From Chytriomyces cf. hyalinus JEL632 (lineage: Eukaryota; Chytridiomycota; Chytridiomycetes; Chytridiales; Chytriomycetaceae), in contig JAIWWG010000048.1 in the NCBI GenBank assembly GCA_025435555.1, forward strand, positions 1 to 64,000: 64,000 bases of DNA, written 5' to 3'. The position numbers and the translations under genes were made by a program. This document shows, piece after piece, positions 54,967 through 64,000 of this stretch; position 1 is the first letter of the stretch; each line of letters opens with the position of its first letter. The notes beneath the pieces were generated by a model that was given only the letters and a program-made list of their open reading frames with translations, had not been told where the DNA came from and made no database searches.

Positions 54967-56300
54967 CTACTGAACAAACTTGTACTTTGACAAGTCATGC
55001 GCCACGTCTTTGGCGTCCACAACAATGACAACCTTGCCAGTCGTCTTGCGCTCTTCCAGCAAGAAATGAGCCTTCTCCACGTTGGCCATTTCAAGTACAC
55101 AGTCCACGTGCGGTCTCACCCATCCTTCTTGCGTCCCGTCCATGATCCTACGGCGCCCCACATCTCGAATGAGCATGGACAGTTGAAATTGGGTTGAACA
55201 GAAAAAACAAACTTACGTCTTGAACCAATCCACAACAGGCTCCTTATCTTCAAACATGCGCGCAAGATTCACTCCGAACACGGCCTTATTCTCATCCATC
55301 AAGTTGATCGGAGACCACTTTGGCGCCCCCAAGATCATACTAAACGCCACTTTAATCCACGCAACCACAAGCGCAATCAACCCCGTCTGTCCTTTCAAAG
55401 TTTCCATCATACTACTCGCCCCAAAAAATCCCAACCGCCCGCCTCTTCTCAAACTGGCGAAATTCTTGTTCCACGATTCACGGCCGCCAATTGGATCGAT
55501 AATTAAATCTGCGCCCTTGTTGTTTGTGATGCGTTTGATTTCAGTGACAAAGTCTTGAGTGCGGTAATCGATGGCGTGGTGGAGGCCGCGGGATTTGAGG
55601 AAGCTGTGTTTTGCGGCGGAAGCGGTTCCGATTGTTGTTGCGCCTTTGTGGAGGGCAATGTCGATTGCTGCGAGACCTACTCCGCCGCCCTTTTTTTGGT
55701 TTTGTTTATTTATGGATGAGTGTTTGGTTGTTTGTTGGTGTATAGACGCACCGCATTCTGAATGACAAGAACTTCGCCCTTTTTGATGGATCCCAAATGC
55801 ACAAGAAGCATCCATGCAGTCAGATACACGACAGGAATCGAAGCAGCGTCAATGAATGAAAGGTTTTCAGGGACTCGGATGAGCTGGTCGAGCGGCACAA
55901 CGACAACATCCGAGTACCTATACATATCTCACATCTCTTAGCAAATCTCTCGAATGTGGGGGGGGGTGGATGTTACCCGCCAAACTTGGTCAAAGCAGCC
56001 ACGCGGGCGCCGATCCAGTCCTGCGTCACATTCTCGCCAACAGCATCGACAACACCGCTGACTTCGTATCCAGCGACATTCGGGAACGGTGGAGCGTCGC
56101 CGTAATTGCCCGTCCGCATCATCTATCAAAGTTGATGTTACTTCTCAACATGTGTGTATCTGGAATGGGGAACTTACAATGTCGGCAAAGTTGATGCCGA
56201 ATGCTTTGACGCGGATACGGACTGTTCCGCTTGTGGGTTGAGGGTCTGGGCTGCTGTCGAGCGAGATGACGTTGGCTTTGCGGAAGACGACTTGGTGCAT
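54967..56300 (-). CDS. Zinc-free medium-chain reductase, VAT1/quinone-oxidoreductase type
   Basis: This NAD(P)H-dependent oxidoreductase has the medium-chain dehydrogenase fold. Five exons (56300-56178, 56122-55977, 55917-55752, 55689-55217, 55147-54967) give 362 residues. Conserved parts are VRIRVKAFGINFADIMMRTG, PPFPNVAGYEVSGVVDAVG, DAASIPVVYLTAWMLL, the nucleotide-binding loop QNAGGGVGLAAIDIA, and YRTQDFVTEIKRITNNKGAD with DLIIDPIGG. The catalytic and structural zinc ligands of alcohol dehydrogenases are missing, as in quinone reductases and VAT1. The last intron's acceptor (55148) was chosen by frame. Confidence 0.85.
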
Positions 56301-56451
56301 TTTTTTCACAAGTTTTGTTGTTCAAGCTTGTGTGGAGACACGTCCAATGAGGCTGCATCCCCCCCAGCGTGTATTGTCAAGACCCACAGAAGAAAGAAGA
56401 AGGAAAATAACAAAAATGAGAAAATCAACATAAAACAGCGACCACGCGTTA

Positions 56452-58013
56452 CTACAACACCATTGCCAATGCAAACGAGACAAGTCCAACAGGTATCGAC
56501 GCCCAAGACATTGCTCCTCCCTTCGACGGGGTCACCGTCGCCGCAGGAACTCCCGAACCCGCGTTTTGGTTTCCACCACCACCTCGCTGAAGGGCGTTAC
56601 CATTTACTACTGCCAGTGCATTCAAGATGGATACAGTGTCGAATTGGTCTCTTGGGTTGGTTCCGTTTTTAAGCGTGAATGCAGTGGCTAGAAATGAATT
56701 ATGATGTACAGTCAGTTTGTTTCCTCTGAATACCAAGCAGAGTCACACTACATACCTGCGGGCAAGTTTCGAATGCAGTACCAGTTGGAATCACATCCCT
56801 GGAAATTCTTGGCTCCCGTGGCCCGAAGAACTTTTTCAATCGATGATCGAACTGTATCGTCGGTTGTCGCAGTGTACCAATCCGCCATACCAGTAAGAAC
56901 TGGCCATGCATACCCGTGTGGACTCTTGCAACTTCCAGTAGTACACATTGGCTCCACACTCAAAGTATTGTCCGTGGGAGAAACAAAGTTTTTCACCACC
57001 GCATTGTACACTTTGTTTCCTTCCGCCAAATACGTGGCATCTTTTGTGATTCTGTACATGGTCGCAAGCGCAGACAACAGCGGACCCGAGTGGTACGAGT
57101 AAACTTCCTTGTTGGGGGCCGCACACGTGCGTACATCGACTCCGTCATAGATTGTGTAGTCTGAAGTAATGAGGCCTGATGATTTCAACCAGGCGTAGAT
57201 TTGGTCGACTTTGGTTTTGTAGGAAGCGTCTCCGGTGAGGGCAAACAGACGGGCACCGAGTTCCATTTCTTCAACGTTTGTAATGGTTGATTTGTAGTAT
57301 CTTTGGTTCTCTGTTCCGCTGGTTCGGGAGCGACTCCTGTTTGTTTTTTTTTTTTGGAATGCATTTAGTGAAAGGAAAGTGTTGAAGGGGTGGGTGAACA
57401 GGACAAAAACGCACCAGAAGATTCCTCCACCACACTGCGCCTCCCACTGCATATAAATCTCATCAAAGGTGTTCTTTGACAGCTCAAAATACGTCGGGTT
57501 GTATCCGGGGGACAAGTTCTTGGGCGCCACCACAGCCTTCATCCCAAACGTTTCCGCAGCAGTCATGGTCGATAGCCCCCACCACCCAATATCATCGTTC
57601 CACCTGCCCGAAATCTCCAAGATGGGATTCATGCCGTCGAGAAAGTCCGTGTTTCCACCGACAGACAGTTGCATCTCCGTGTCAACCCAGTCCAAGTATG
57701 CGTTATCTCCGCTGTACTGCATGTACCGGTAAAACATGCCCCAGTATTCGCCGCTCTCGTGCCATTGAACGTTCCATTTGCCGTCGTCGAATTGCTCGAT
57801 CCATGCACCGCGGGACTGCTTGTTGGCATCGTAGAACATTCGGAGCGGCCATGTGGCGGCTTTGGCGGCTTTGAGGACAGCGTCTGGGGTTGAAGTGTTA
57901 GTGGGTGTGGTTTCTGTAGTAAGGATGGGGAAGGGGGTACCCTTTGATGCAAGGTCGATGCTCTGCTGTGCGGCGGCAGTGGCGACAAGGGCGAGTACGA
58001 TCCCGCTCTTCAT
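56452..58013 (-). CDS. GH76 alpha-1,6-mannanase 1, probably GPI-anchored
   Basis: GH76 enzymes cleave or transglycosylate alpha-1,6-mannan; fungal DFG5/DCW1 members link GPI proteins to the wall. Four exons (58013-57941, 57883-57415, 57336-56756, 56687-56452) give 452 residues. A signal peptide is followed by WPLRMFYDANKQSRGAWIEQ, WHESGEYWGMFY, and the catalytic Asp pair in SGRWNDDIGWWG. GGGIFWSRSRTSGTENQRYY, TNVEEMELGARLFAL and SPHGYAWPVLTGMADWY follow. The C-terminus has a Gly-rich linker and a final hydrophobic stretch (IPVGLVSFALAMVL), which fits a GPI signal. This is the first of four tandem paralogues on this strand. Confidence 0.88.
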
Positions 58014-58253
58014 GATTTTTTTTTAGTTTCGGATTGAGTGACTCAAAGAAAAGGTTCAACACGAACATTTTTACCAAACACCCAACCTGTGAGTGGTGTG
58101 AGTGTGAGTTGCGATAGTGAGTAGCAGCTATTTTGCTTCTTTTTTGGGTCATTTATTTATTATTTTTATTTTATTTATTTGTGATATTTGAACACGTTTT
58201 TGAACCAAGAAAATGTGAGGAGACAGTCAATGCAGAGAGTGATGAAGAACCAT

Positions 58254-59893
58254 CTAAACAAGAAGGTACACAACTACTTGAAGAAGAAATGCCGCGTTGA
58301 ACTTGAACGCAGCTGATTTGGAAGAACCCGTCTGGCTTGCAACAGCCGCACTCGATCCTTTGTCGTTCGAAACTCCCTGAGTAGCTCCTGGTGCTGCCAC
58401 TGCCGCAGCCCCGCCATTCACAACTGACAGCGCGTTCCTGGGAAACAGATTATCCAGTTTAGCAATTGTTCATTCATGAGACGAGCGCTTACAAAATGGC
58501 CACTGTTTCAAACTGGTCGCGCACGTTTGTGCCGTTCTGCAGAGTGAATGCGGTCCCTAAGTCGATGTATAAAAGGATTAGCAATCATTTATTCTCGGTA
58601 GAGTCACTCATCAAATGTGATAACAAAGCAATCACTCACCAACAGGCATGTTACGAATACAATACCAGTTTGAATCACAACCCGCAAAGTTCTTTGCCGC
58701 TGACGCGCGAATAATGCTAGAAACAGACGACTTTACAGCAGCGTCAGGAGAATACGCAAACAAGTTGCCCAGCCCGCGATACACGGCCCACGAGTATCCG
58801 TGCGGGCTCTTTTGGCAAGTTGTGCCTGCGCAGCTGGGTTCAATTGAAAGGATGCTGTTGGAGTCGACAAATTGGCGTTTGATGGCGTCAAAGAGTTTGT
58901 GTGCGTCGTTGATGTAGGCTGTGTTTTTGGTGGACTTTTTGGGAGATTGGTTACTATTGGCCACCAATGCGGGAATGCAACTCACCTGGTACATGAACGA
59001 CAGTGCCGCCAAAAGACAACCGGCATGGTACGAATACACGGCACTATTGATGCTGCAGTCGCGAGAATCCAGACCATCATACAACGTAAAGTCTGCCGCA
59101 AGAAGCCCCGAGCTCTTCAACCACGCGTAAATCTCATCCACGCGTTCCTTATAAACAGCAACGCCAGTCAACGCAAACAACCTCGCGCCCAACTCCATCT
59201 CTTCCACATTCGTAATGGTAGACTTGTAAAACTTTTGCGCATCCGTCCCAACTGTGCGGGAACGACTCCACCAGATACCACCGTTACAAAAAGTCGTGTT
59301 CCAGCCCATCCAGATTTCTTCAAACGTGTTGTTGGTCAAGTCAAAGTATGTCGGGTTAAAATCTTGTTGGAGGTTGTTTTTGGCAACGATGGCGGATTTT
59401 CCGAATGCTTCTGTCGCTGCCATAGCTGGTTTTGTGTTTGGTTAAGCGCCACGTGTGTCCCAAAAAAATAAAAGAGCAACGGCAAGAACAAAACTCAACT
59501 GGCAATACCCCACCACCCAATATCATCATTCCATCTCCCAGCAGTCTCCAAGAACGGGTTCATTCCATCCAAAAAGTCTGCATGCGACCCGGCAGAAAGC
59601 TGCATATTCTTATCAACCCAGTCCAAATACGAAGCATCCCCGCTGTGCAGCATGTACTCGTAAAACAGGGACCAGTATTCACCGCTTTCGTGCCATTGCA
59701 CGTTCCAGGAGCCGTCGTCCCATTGCTCGATCCAGGCACCGTTGGAGTGTGTGTTTTCGTCAAAGAACATGCGGAGAGGCCAGACGGCGGCTTTTGCGGC
59801 CTTGAGGATGGCGTCTTCGTTTGTGAGGTCGAGTTGCGGTTGTTGTTGTGCTAGACATGTTCCTGCGAGGAGGGTGAGAAGGAGGGAATGCAT
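58254..59893 (-). CDS. GH76 alpha-1,6-mannanase 2, probably GPI-anchored
   Basis: Five exons (59893-59509, 59425-58986, 58934-58640, 58556-58493, 58437-58254) give 455 residues. The domain order is as in paralogue 1: signal peptide MHSLLLTLLAGTCLA, WPLRMFFDENTHSNGAWIEQ, WHESGEYWSLFYEYMLHSGD, catalytic AGRWNDDIGWWG, NGGIWWSRSRTVGTDAQKFY, KSPHGYSWAVYRGLGNLFAY. The third exon is preceded by a 51-nt in-frame intron (58935-58985), recognised by comparison with paralogue 1 (MYRITKDATY versus MYQSTKNTAY). It ends in a Ser/Ala-rich linker and a hydrophobic end (FNAAFLLQVVVYLLV), again GPI-like. It is secreted or wall-bound. Confidence 0.88.
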
Positions 59894-60052
59894 GTTGTTT
59901 GTTTTTGGGAAGGTTTCTTTTTGTTATTGCGTTGATTGAATAGTTTGTGCCAAGCTTGGTTGGAAAAAGTATATTTAGAACGGAAAAATTGTGGCGCCGA
60001 AATTGAGAGGCACAAATCAATTTGAACGCATTTGATGCGCCTCCTCTTTCTC

Positions 60053-60081
60053 TCCATCCATCCATCCATCCATCCATCCAC
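60053..60081 (+). repeat. (CATC)n microsatellite upstream of GH76-2
   Basis: Six to seven tandem CATC units lie about 160 bp upstream of the GH76-2 start codon, in the gap between GH76-2 and GH76-3. Confidence 0.9.
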
Positions 60082-60307
60082 GCTTCCCGAGGAGCATCTG
60101 GATCCGAAGCATGACATGGCGAAAACAGTGCTGGTTAGAATTACCGATATGTTGCCAATTTGTCTAAACACGGTATTTTAATTCGGAACAACCACTTTTT
60201 TAAAAACAAAACGTACAACACGCAGCGAGCGTGACAAGGAAAAAAGGCCAAAAAAAAACAAAAACGAGAAGGAGTGAGACTGAAACTTCAGTGCGGCAAA
60301 CTGGCTT

Positions 60308-62773
60308 TTAGTTTCGTGGGCGTCGCTCGTACTCTCCACGGCCTTGTCTGCCACCACCACCACCACCACCGTTTCTTGGCTCCCGTGATTGTTCTTGTCT
60401 ACCCCCGCCCCTTGCTTCTCGACTGTATTCTTGCCTCTCACCACCACCACCACCACCACCACCACCACCACCTCTAGCTTCTCTGCTGTATTCTTGTCTG
60501 TTGCTTCTGCCTTCACGGTTGTATTCCTGTGGCTGTTGCTGCTGCTGACGGTTTCCATCACGTTCACGCGACTCATAGCCTCTTTGATTTTTCGGGGATC
60601 CATTGCTTCTGATGTTGTCGCGCACGTCTTGACCACGACCAGCAGCTGCACCGCCAGCATACTGGTCACGTGGGGAACCATTGCTGCCTCGAGAACCAGC
60701 ATACTGGTCCCGTCCTTGAGATGGGTAGTTTTGTGGACCCGTACGCGAGTAACTGCGGTCTTCCGGATAATTAGATTTCTCGGACATCATTTGTCCTTGC
60801 TGCATCTGTTGACGCGCCACGTTTCGCTTCTTGGCACGAACGTAGCAAAACGCAATGGCGCCCAAAATAATCAACAACGCAACCGCACCGCCACCGATTC
60901 CTGCATACAACATGGTGTTGTTGCTACCGCTGCTGTTTGAATTTCCACTTTTCGTGTCGCCGTTGGGGGATTGGGCTTTGGGTGTGTTGCTGCTGCCACC
61001 GTTTCCGCCAGATTGTGGAGACACTGGGACTTGGGGTGCGGCTGGGGTTGTGTCTTGAACGATGGATTTGATGCTCATGCCGGAGATGATGGCAGCGGCG
61101 TTTAGGAAGGACATGACTTCGAATTGGTCACGAACGTTGGTTCCATCCCAGAGTGTAAAGTCCGTTTCTGCAAATAAAAAGAAAACAAAACGGGTTGAGA
61201 AATGTGTGCGATTTGAGTAAATGATAACAAGCCATTATTTCAACTCAACTGTCGTCCAGTTTGCGGATACACATCCACTTGGAATCACACGTCTGAAGAA
61301 CTTGAGTACCCGTGGCCTGCATGATGGCAATAATCTGCGTCTTGACGGGACCTTGGTCAGTGACTGCGTAGAGGTTGGCAAGACCCTTGTACACTGCCCA
61401 GTTGTATCCGGTTGGCCCGAAGGAGGACTTTCCACAACCGACTTCACATTGAGGATCGTACAGGACATCTAAATTCAGAGGTTGGAAGTTAAGTGGATGT
61501 GTGTGTGGGGGGGAATGAACTGGGTAGGCAAGATGAGGGACACTCAACTGTCTTTGGTAAACATTTGGAAAATGTGGGCAAAGTGCTTGTGCGCTTCTTC
61601 CAAGTACTTTGGCTGATTCGTTGCCTTGAACATGAGTGCAGTAGCGGCGAGAAGTTCACCACTGTGGTACGAAAACTACAAAAGGCGCATTCCGCGTCAG
61701 TGAACCGGAGTTAACAAAAAAAAAAAAAGACGAATCGGGGTACCTGCAACGGACTCTTGCTACAGTCACGGTTGTCAACTCCATCCGAAACCTCATACGT
61801 GCTGGGATTAATAAGCGCCGTCTTCATCCAGTCGTACACTTGGTCAAAGAGCTGCTGGTGCTTCTTATCGCCGGTACTTGCGAGCAGACGAGCACTGAGA
61901 TCTACATGCTGCGCGTTTGTAATGGCGGATTTGTAGTTTGCATCTGTTGGTTTGGCAGCGTTTCGGTTTCTGGACCTTGAATGAAGTTTTTGAGTGTGAG
62001 TGGAAAGACACTTTTCAGAGTGACGGACTCACCAAAAGATTCCTCCTCCACAATTGGCGTCCCAGTTTTCGTACATTTGCGCATGCGTGGCATCGGCGAC
62101 GGAGAGATACGTTGGGTTTGCGCCGTCTTGAACGTTGAAGGCGGCCACTTTGCCGGATGGCATGGCCTCAGCGGCTGTCATCACTACCAAAAGCCCACTT
62201 TGTTTTTAAGTACCCCTGCATCCCATATAAAGACAGAGATGTACATACATGCTAATCCCCACCACCCAATATCATCGTTCCAGCGCCCAGAGATAGCAGA
62301 ACTTTGATCAAGGAATGCGGTTTTGCCATTGTAATTGCTTAACGCGAGTTGAATGTTGGAGTCGACAAAGTTAAGCCAGGATATGTCTCCAGTGAGGGCC
62401 ACGTATTCGTAAAAGAACTGCGCAAGAGTTGTTTTAGTTGATAGAGACGGGTTGGGATCGGGCTGCTTCCGTTGCTCACCCCCCAGTACATGCCGCTCTC
62501 GTGCCACTGGACAACGTGGTGTGTGTCATCGTACTGTTCGATCCAAGCGCCCATCTGGTTGAAGTTGTCGACACCGCCGACGCTCTGGTTGTAGTACTGT
62601 GGGTGATAGAGTGGGGTGGTGAGATCAGATGGATGGGTCGCAAGCACACTCACGACAGCGAGTCCTGGCATTGCCGCCTTCATCGCTGCCAGCACAGCGG
62701 GTTGGTTCGTAACGTCCAATGTCTGTGCAGCATCTGCGACGAGAGCAAGAGCAAGAACAAGCAACGACTGCAT
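60308..62773 (-). CDS. GH76-type protein 3 with transmembrane helix and Arg/Gly/Gln-rich cytosolic tail
   Basis: Eight exons (62773-62654, 62596-62480, 62417-62249, 62183-62033, 61975-61744, 61675-61549, 61468-61250, 61167-60308) give 664 residues. A signal peptide precedes a full GH76 domain (MGAWIEQYDDTHHVVQWHES, catalytic SGRWNDDIGWWG, NCGGGIFWSRNRNAAKPTD, SYHSGELLAATALMF, GPTGYNWAVYKGLANLY). Unlike paralogues 1 and 2 it continues with a Ser/Gly/Pro linker, a helix (MLYAGIGGGAVALLIILGAI), basic residues, and ~170 residues rich in Arg, Gly, Gln and Tyr with REARGGGG and RQEYS repeats. The enzyme should face outward with a disordered cytosolic tail. Confidence 0.85.
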
Positions 62774-63034
62774 TGGTCTGTCTTTGTTGTTGATTAAACA
62801 ATATTTATGCAAATGAGATTTTATATTTTAGAGCGGCCAAACAGCCAGCTGGTCGGGCGACTTGGGTGTCAACATTGATTTAAATGCACAGTGTGCTCAT
62901 GGCAGCCGTCTGTGTTGGTAATTTATAGAGCTCCATTTTATGTATCTTCTTGCTTGACTCTCTATTTCATTTATTCACTTATTTTTATGACTTCTTTTAT
63001 TTCAACTGTCGCTATACATTGTACTCTTCATCTT

Positions 63035-64000
63035 CTACCCGCGTGGTGCGTACGCGTACTCTTGATATGGTTGTTGTGCTTGTTGTGGTGGCGGCTGGTG
63101 GAACTGAGGCGGCGGCTGGTGGAACTGCTGTCCCTGGAACTGCTGTCCCTGGAACTGCTGACCCTGGAATTGCTGCGGTTGAAACTGTTGTGGTTGAAAC
63201 TGCTGCGCTCCATACGGCTGCTGCTGCTGTTGTTGGTACTGAAACTGCTGTGGCTGGTATTGCTGAGGAGGACGCTGGTCATACTCTTTCTGCCAAGTCT
63301 GTTCATGGAGTGACGCGTCATGCTTCAATGACCCATTCCGCTGATTCATCTGAGGTCCAGCCTGCAAATCCTCGTTCCGCCCAACGCGTGTACGATTCAA
63401 AGTGGCATCGTCGTGGATCCGGCGAGACAGCTCGTGCTCACGCTGTTCCTTGGACCGCTTCTTTCCACGAGAGTAGCACACGGAAATTGCTGCAATCAAA
63501 ATCAACAGCCCAACACCGCCACCAATCCCAGCATACATGAGCGTGTTGGAACCAGAGTTCTCCTTTTTGGCGGACGCGGCTGGTGTAGCGGGAGCCGGGG
63601 TCGTGTCTTGTTTGCGTTGAGTGATTTTGGCGCCAGACATGACTGCCAACGAGTTGAGCATGGCAACCGTTTCAAACTGGTCTCGCACGTTTGTACCGTC
63701 CCAGAGAGTGAAATCGGTGTCGGCGCTGAGTTGGCGGATGCAGTTCCAGTCTGAATCGCAGTTCTTGAAGACGTCGTTGGCACTGGCTTGCATGATGGAT
63801 GTGATTTGGGCCTTGTTGTCGGCGGATGCCACTTCGTAAAACACGGAAAAGGATTTGTAAATGGCCCACAGGAACCCAGTGGGTTGCTTGCACTTTTCGA
63901 GGTCGCATTGGGGATCGTAAAGGACACCTGTGAATAACATGGCGTTTTTAGAACGCGCGCAGAGTAGCTTTGAGAGAAAGAGAAGAAAACTCAACTGTTT
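63035..64000 (-). CDS. GH76-type protein 4 (5' part outside window), TM helix and poly-Gln tail
   Basis: The last exon (63927-63035) and five bases of the previous one (64000-63996) are inside the window. It reads VLYDPQCDLEKCKQPTGFLW, CDSDWNCIRQLSADTDFTLW and DGTNVRDQFETVAMLN, matching the C-terminal half of GH76-3, including its intron position (68 nt here, 80 nt there). A linker and a helix (LMYAGIGGGVGLLILIAAIS) follow, then a charged segment and a Gln/Pro-rich end with QQFQG/QPQQF units. It shares the TM-plus-tail architecture of GH76-3, so the pair likely arose by tandem duplication. The catalytic half is not visible. Confidence 0.85.
   Translation of the reverse strand, partial: KQLSFLLFLSKLLCARSKNAMLFTGVLYDPQCDLEKCKQPTGFLWAIYKSFSVFYEVASADNKAQITSIMQASANDVFKNCDSDWNCIRQLSADTDFTLWDGTNVRDQFETVAMLNSLAVMSGAKITQRKQDTTPAPATPAASAKKENSGSNTLMYAGIGGGVGLLILIAAISVCYSRGKKRSKEQREHELSRRIHDDATLNRTRVGRNEDLQAGPQMNQRNGSLKHDASLHEQTWQKEYDQRPPQQYQPQQFQYQQQQQQPYGAQQFQPQQFQPQQFQGQQFQGQQFQGQQFHQPPPQFHQPPPQQAQQPYQEYAYAPRG
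63092..63250 (-). repeat. Short tandem repeats coding QQFQG / QPQQF and QFHQPPP units
   Basis: Fifteen-base units (for example CAGTTCCAGGGACAG) repeat in the C-terminal region of GH76-4, next to CAG/CAA runs that code poly-Gln. Confidence 0.8.

Noticed and set aside
60400-60940. 183-codon plus-strand frame rich in Thr and Val
   Set aside because: It is antisense to the GGX and Gln repeats of GH76-3, which make long open frames on the other strand by composition.

Overview
The window is nuclear DNA from a zoosporic fungus, most likely a chytrid (Chytridiomycota, Chytridiales-like). About 35 protein genes lie on both strands with very short intergenic gaps. They are cut by many spliceosomal introns of about 44-110 nt with GT..AG borders. 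The gene set is fungal/opisthokont (SF3B4, COX10, SDHC, TRF4-type poly(A) polymerase, MDL1-like ABC transporter, GH76 mannanases). It also holds genes typical of flagellated fungi: a microbial-rhodopsin/guanylyl-cyclase fusion and cyclic-nucleotide-gated (CNG) channels. Exon borders were worked out by hand from reading frame and splice signals; most models close to an exact multiple of three.

Layout. 1-6.9 kb: FLVCR-like transporter (cut by the window edge), leucine-rich-repeat protein, alpha-methylacyl-CoA racemase, an unknown two-helix membrane protein and a small hypothetical. 7-20 kb: SNF2 helicase, CAMKMT, a TPR protein, COX10, TXNDC17, GCLM and an MDL1-like mitochondrial ABC transporter. 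20-37.7 kb is the most interesting part: CNG channel 1, TRF4, a type I membrane protein, SDHC, a rhodopsin-guanylyl cyclase, then two tandem CNG paralogues. The second of these is broken by a solo-LTR-like insertion and a 1-nt pore-exon frameshift. 38-56.3 kb: SF3B4, a polytopic membrane protein, a peroxisomal-type ABCD transporter, a coiled-coil gene, a PAH-domain protein, a DUF2470-like membrane protein, a SAM-domain membrane protein, a mitochondrial GGQ rescue factor, METTL22, a 7TM protein, two small unknowns and a VAT1-like reductase. 56.4-64 kb: four tandem GH76 alpha-1,6-mannanase paralogues, the last cut by the window edge.

How parts work together. The rhodopsin-guanylyl cyclase keeps the retinal lysine, carboxylate counterions, both metal-binding aspartates and a guanylyl-type purine pocket, so light should raise cGMP. 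The nearby channels have C-terminal cyclic-nucleotide-binding domains and a CNG-like, non-GYG pore filter, so they are natural cGMP targets. One rhodopsin-GC and three CNG loci within about 17.5 kb look like a physically linked light-to-membrane-potential module, as inferred for zoospore phototaxis in Blastocladiella. A 300-nt near-identical tract spanning an intron links the two tandem channels and suggests recent gene conversion.

Several genes (SDHC, the second tandem channel, the DUF2470-like gene) show isolated 1-2 nt frame breaks at short repeats. These may be assembly errors or real lesions. No tRNA, rRNA or CRISPR array was recognised.
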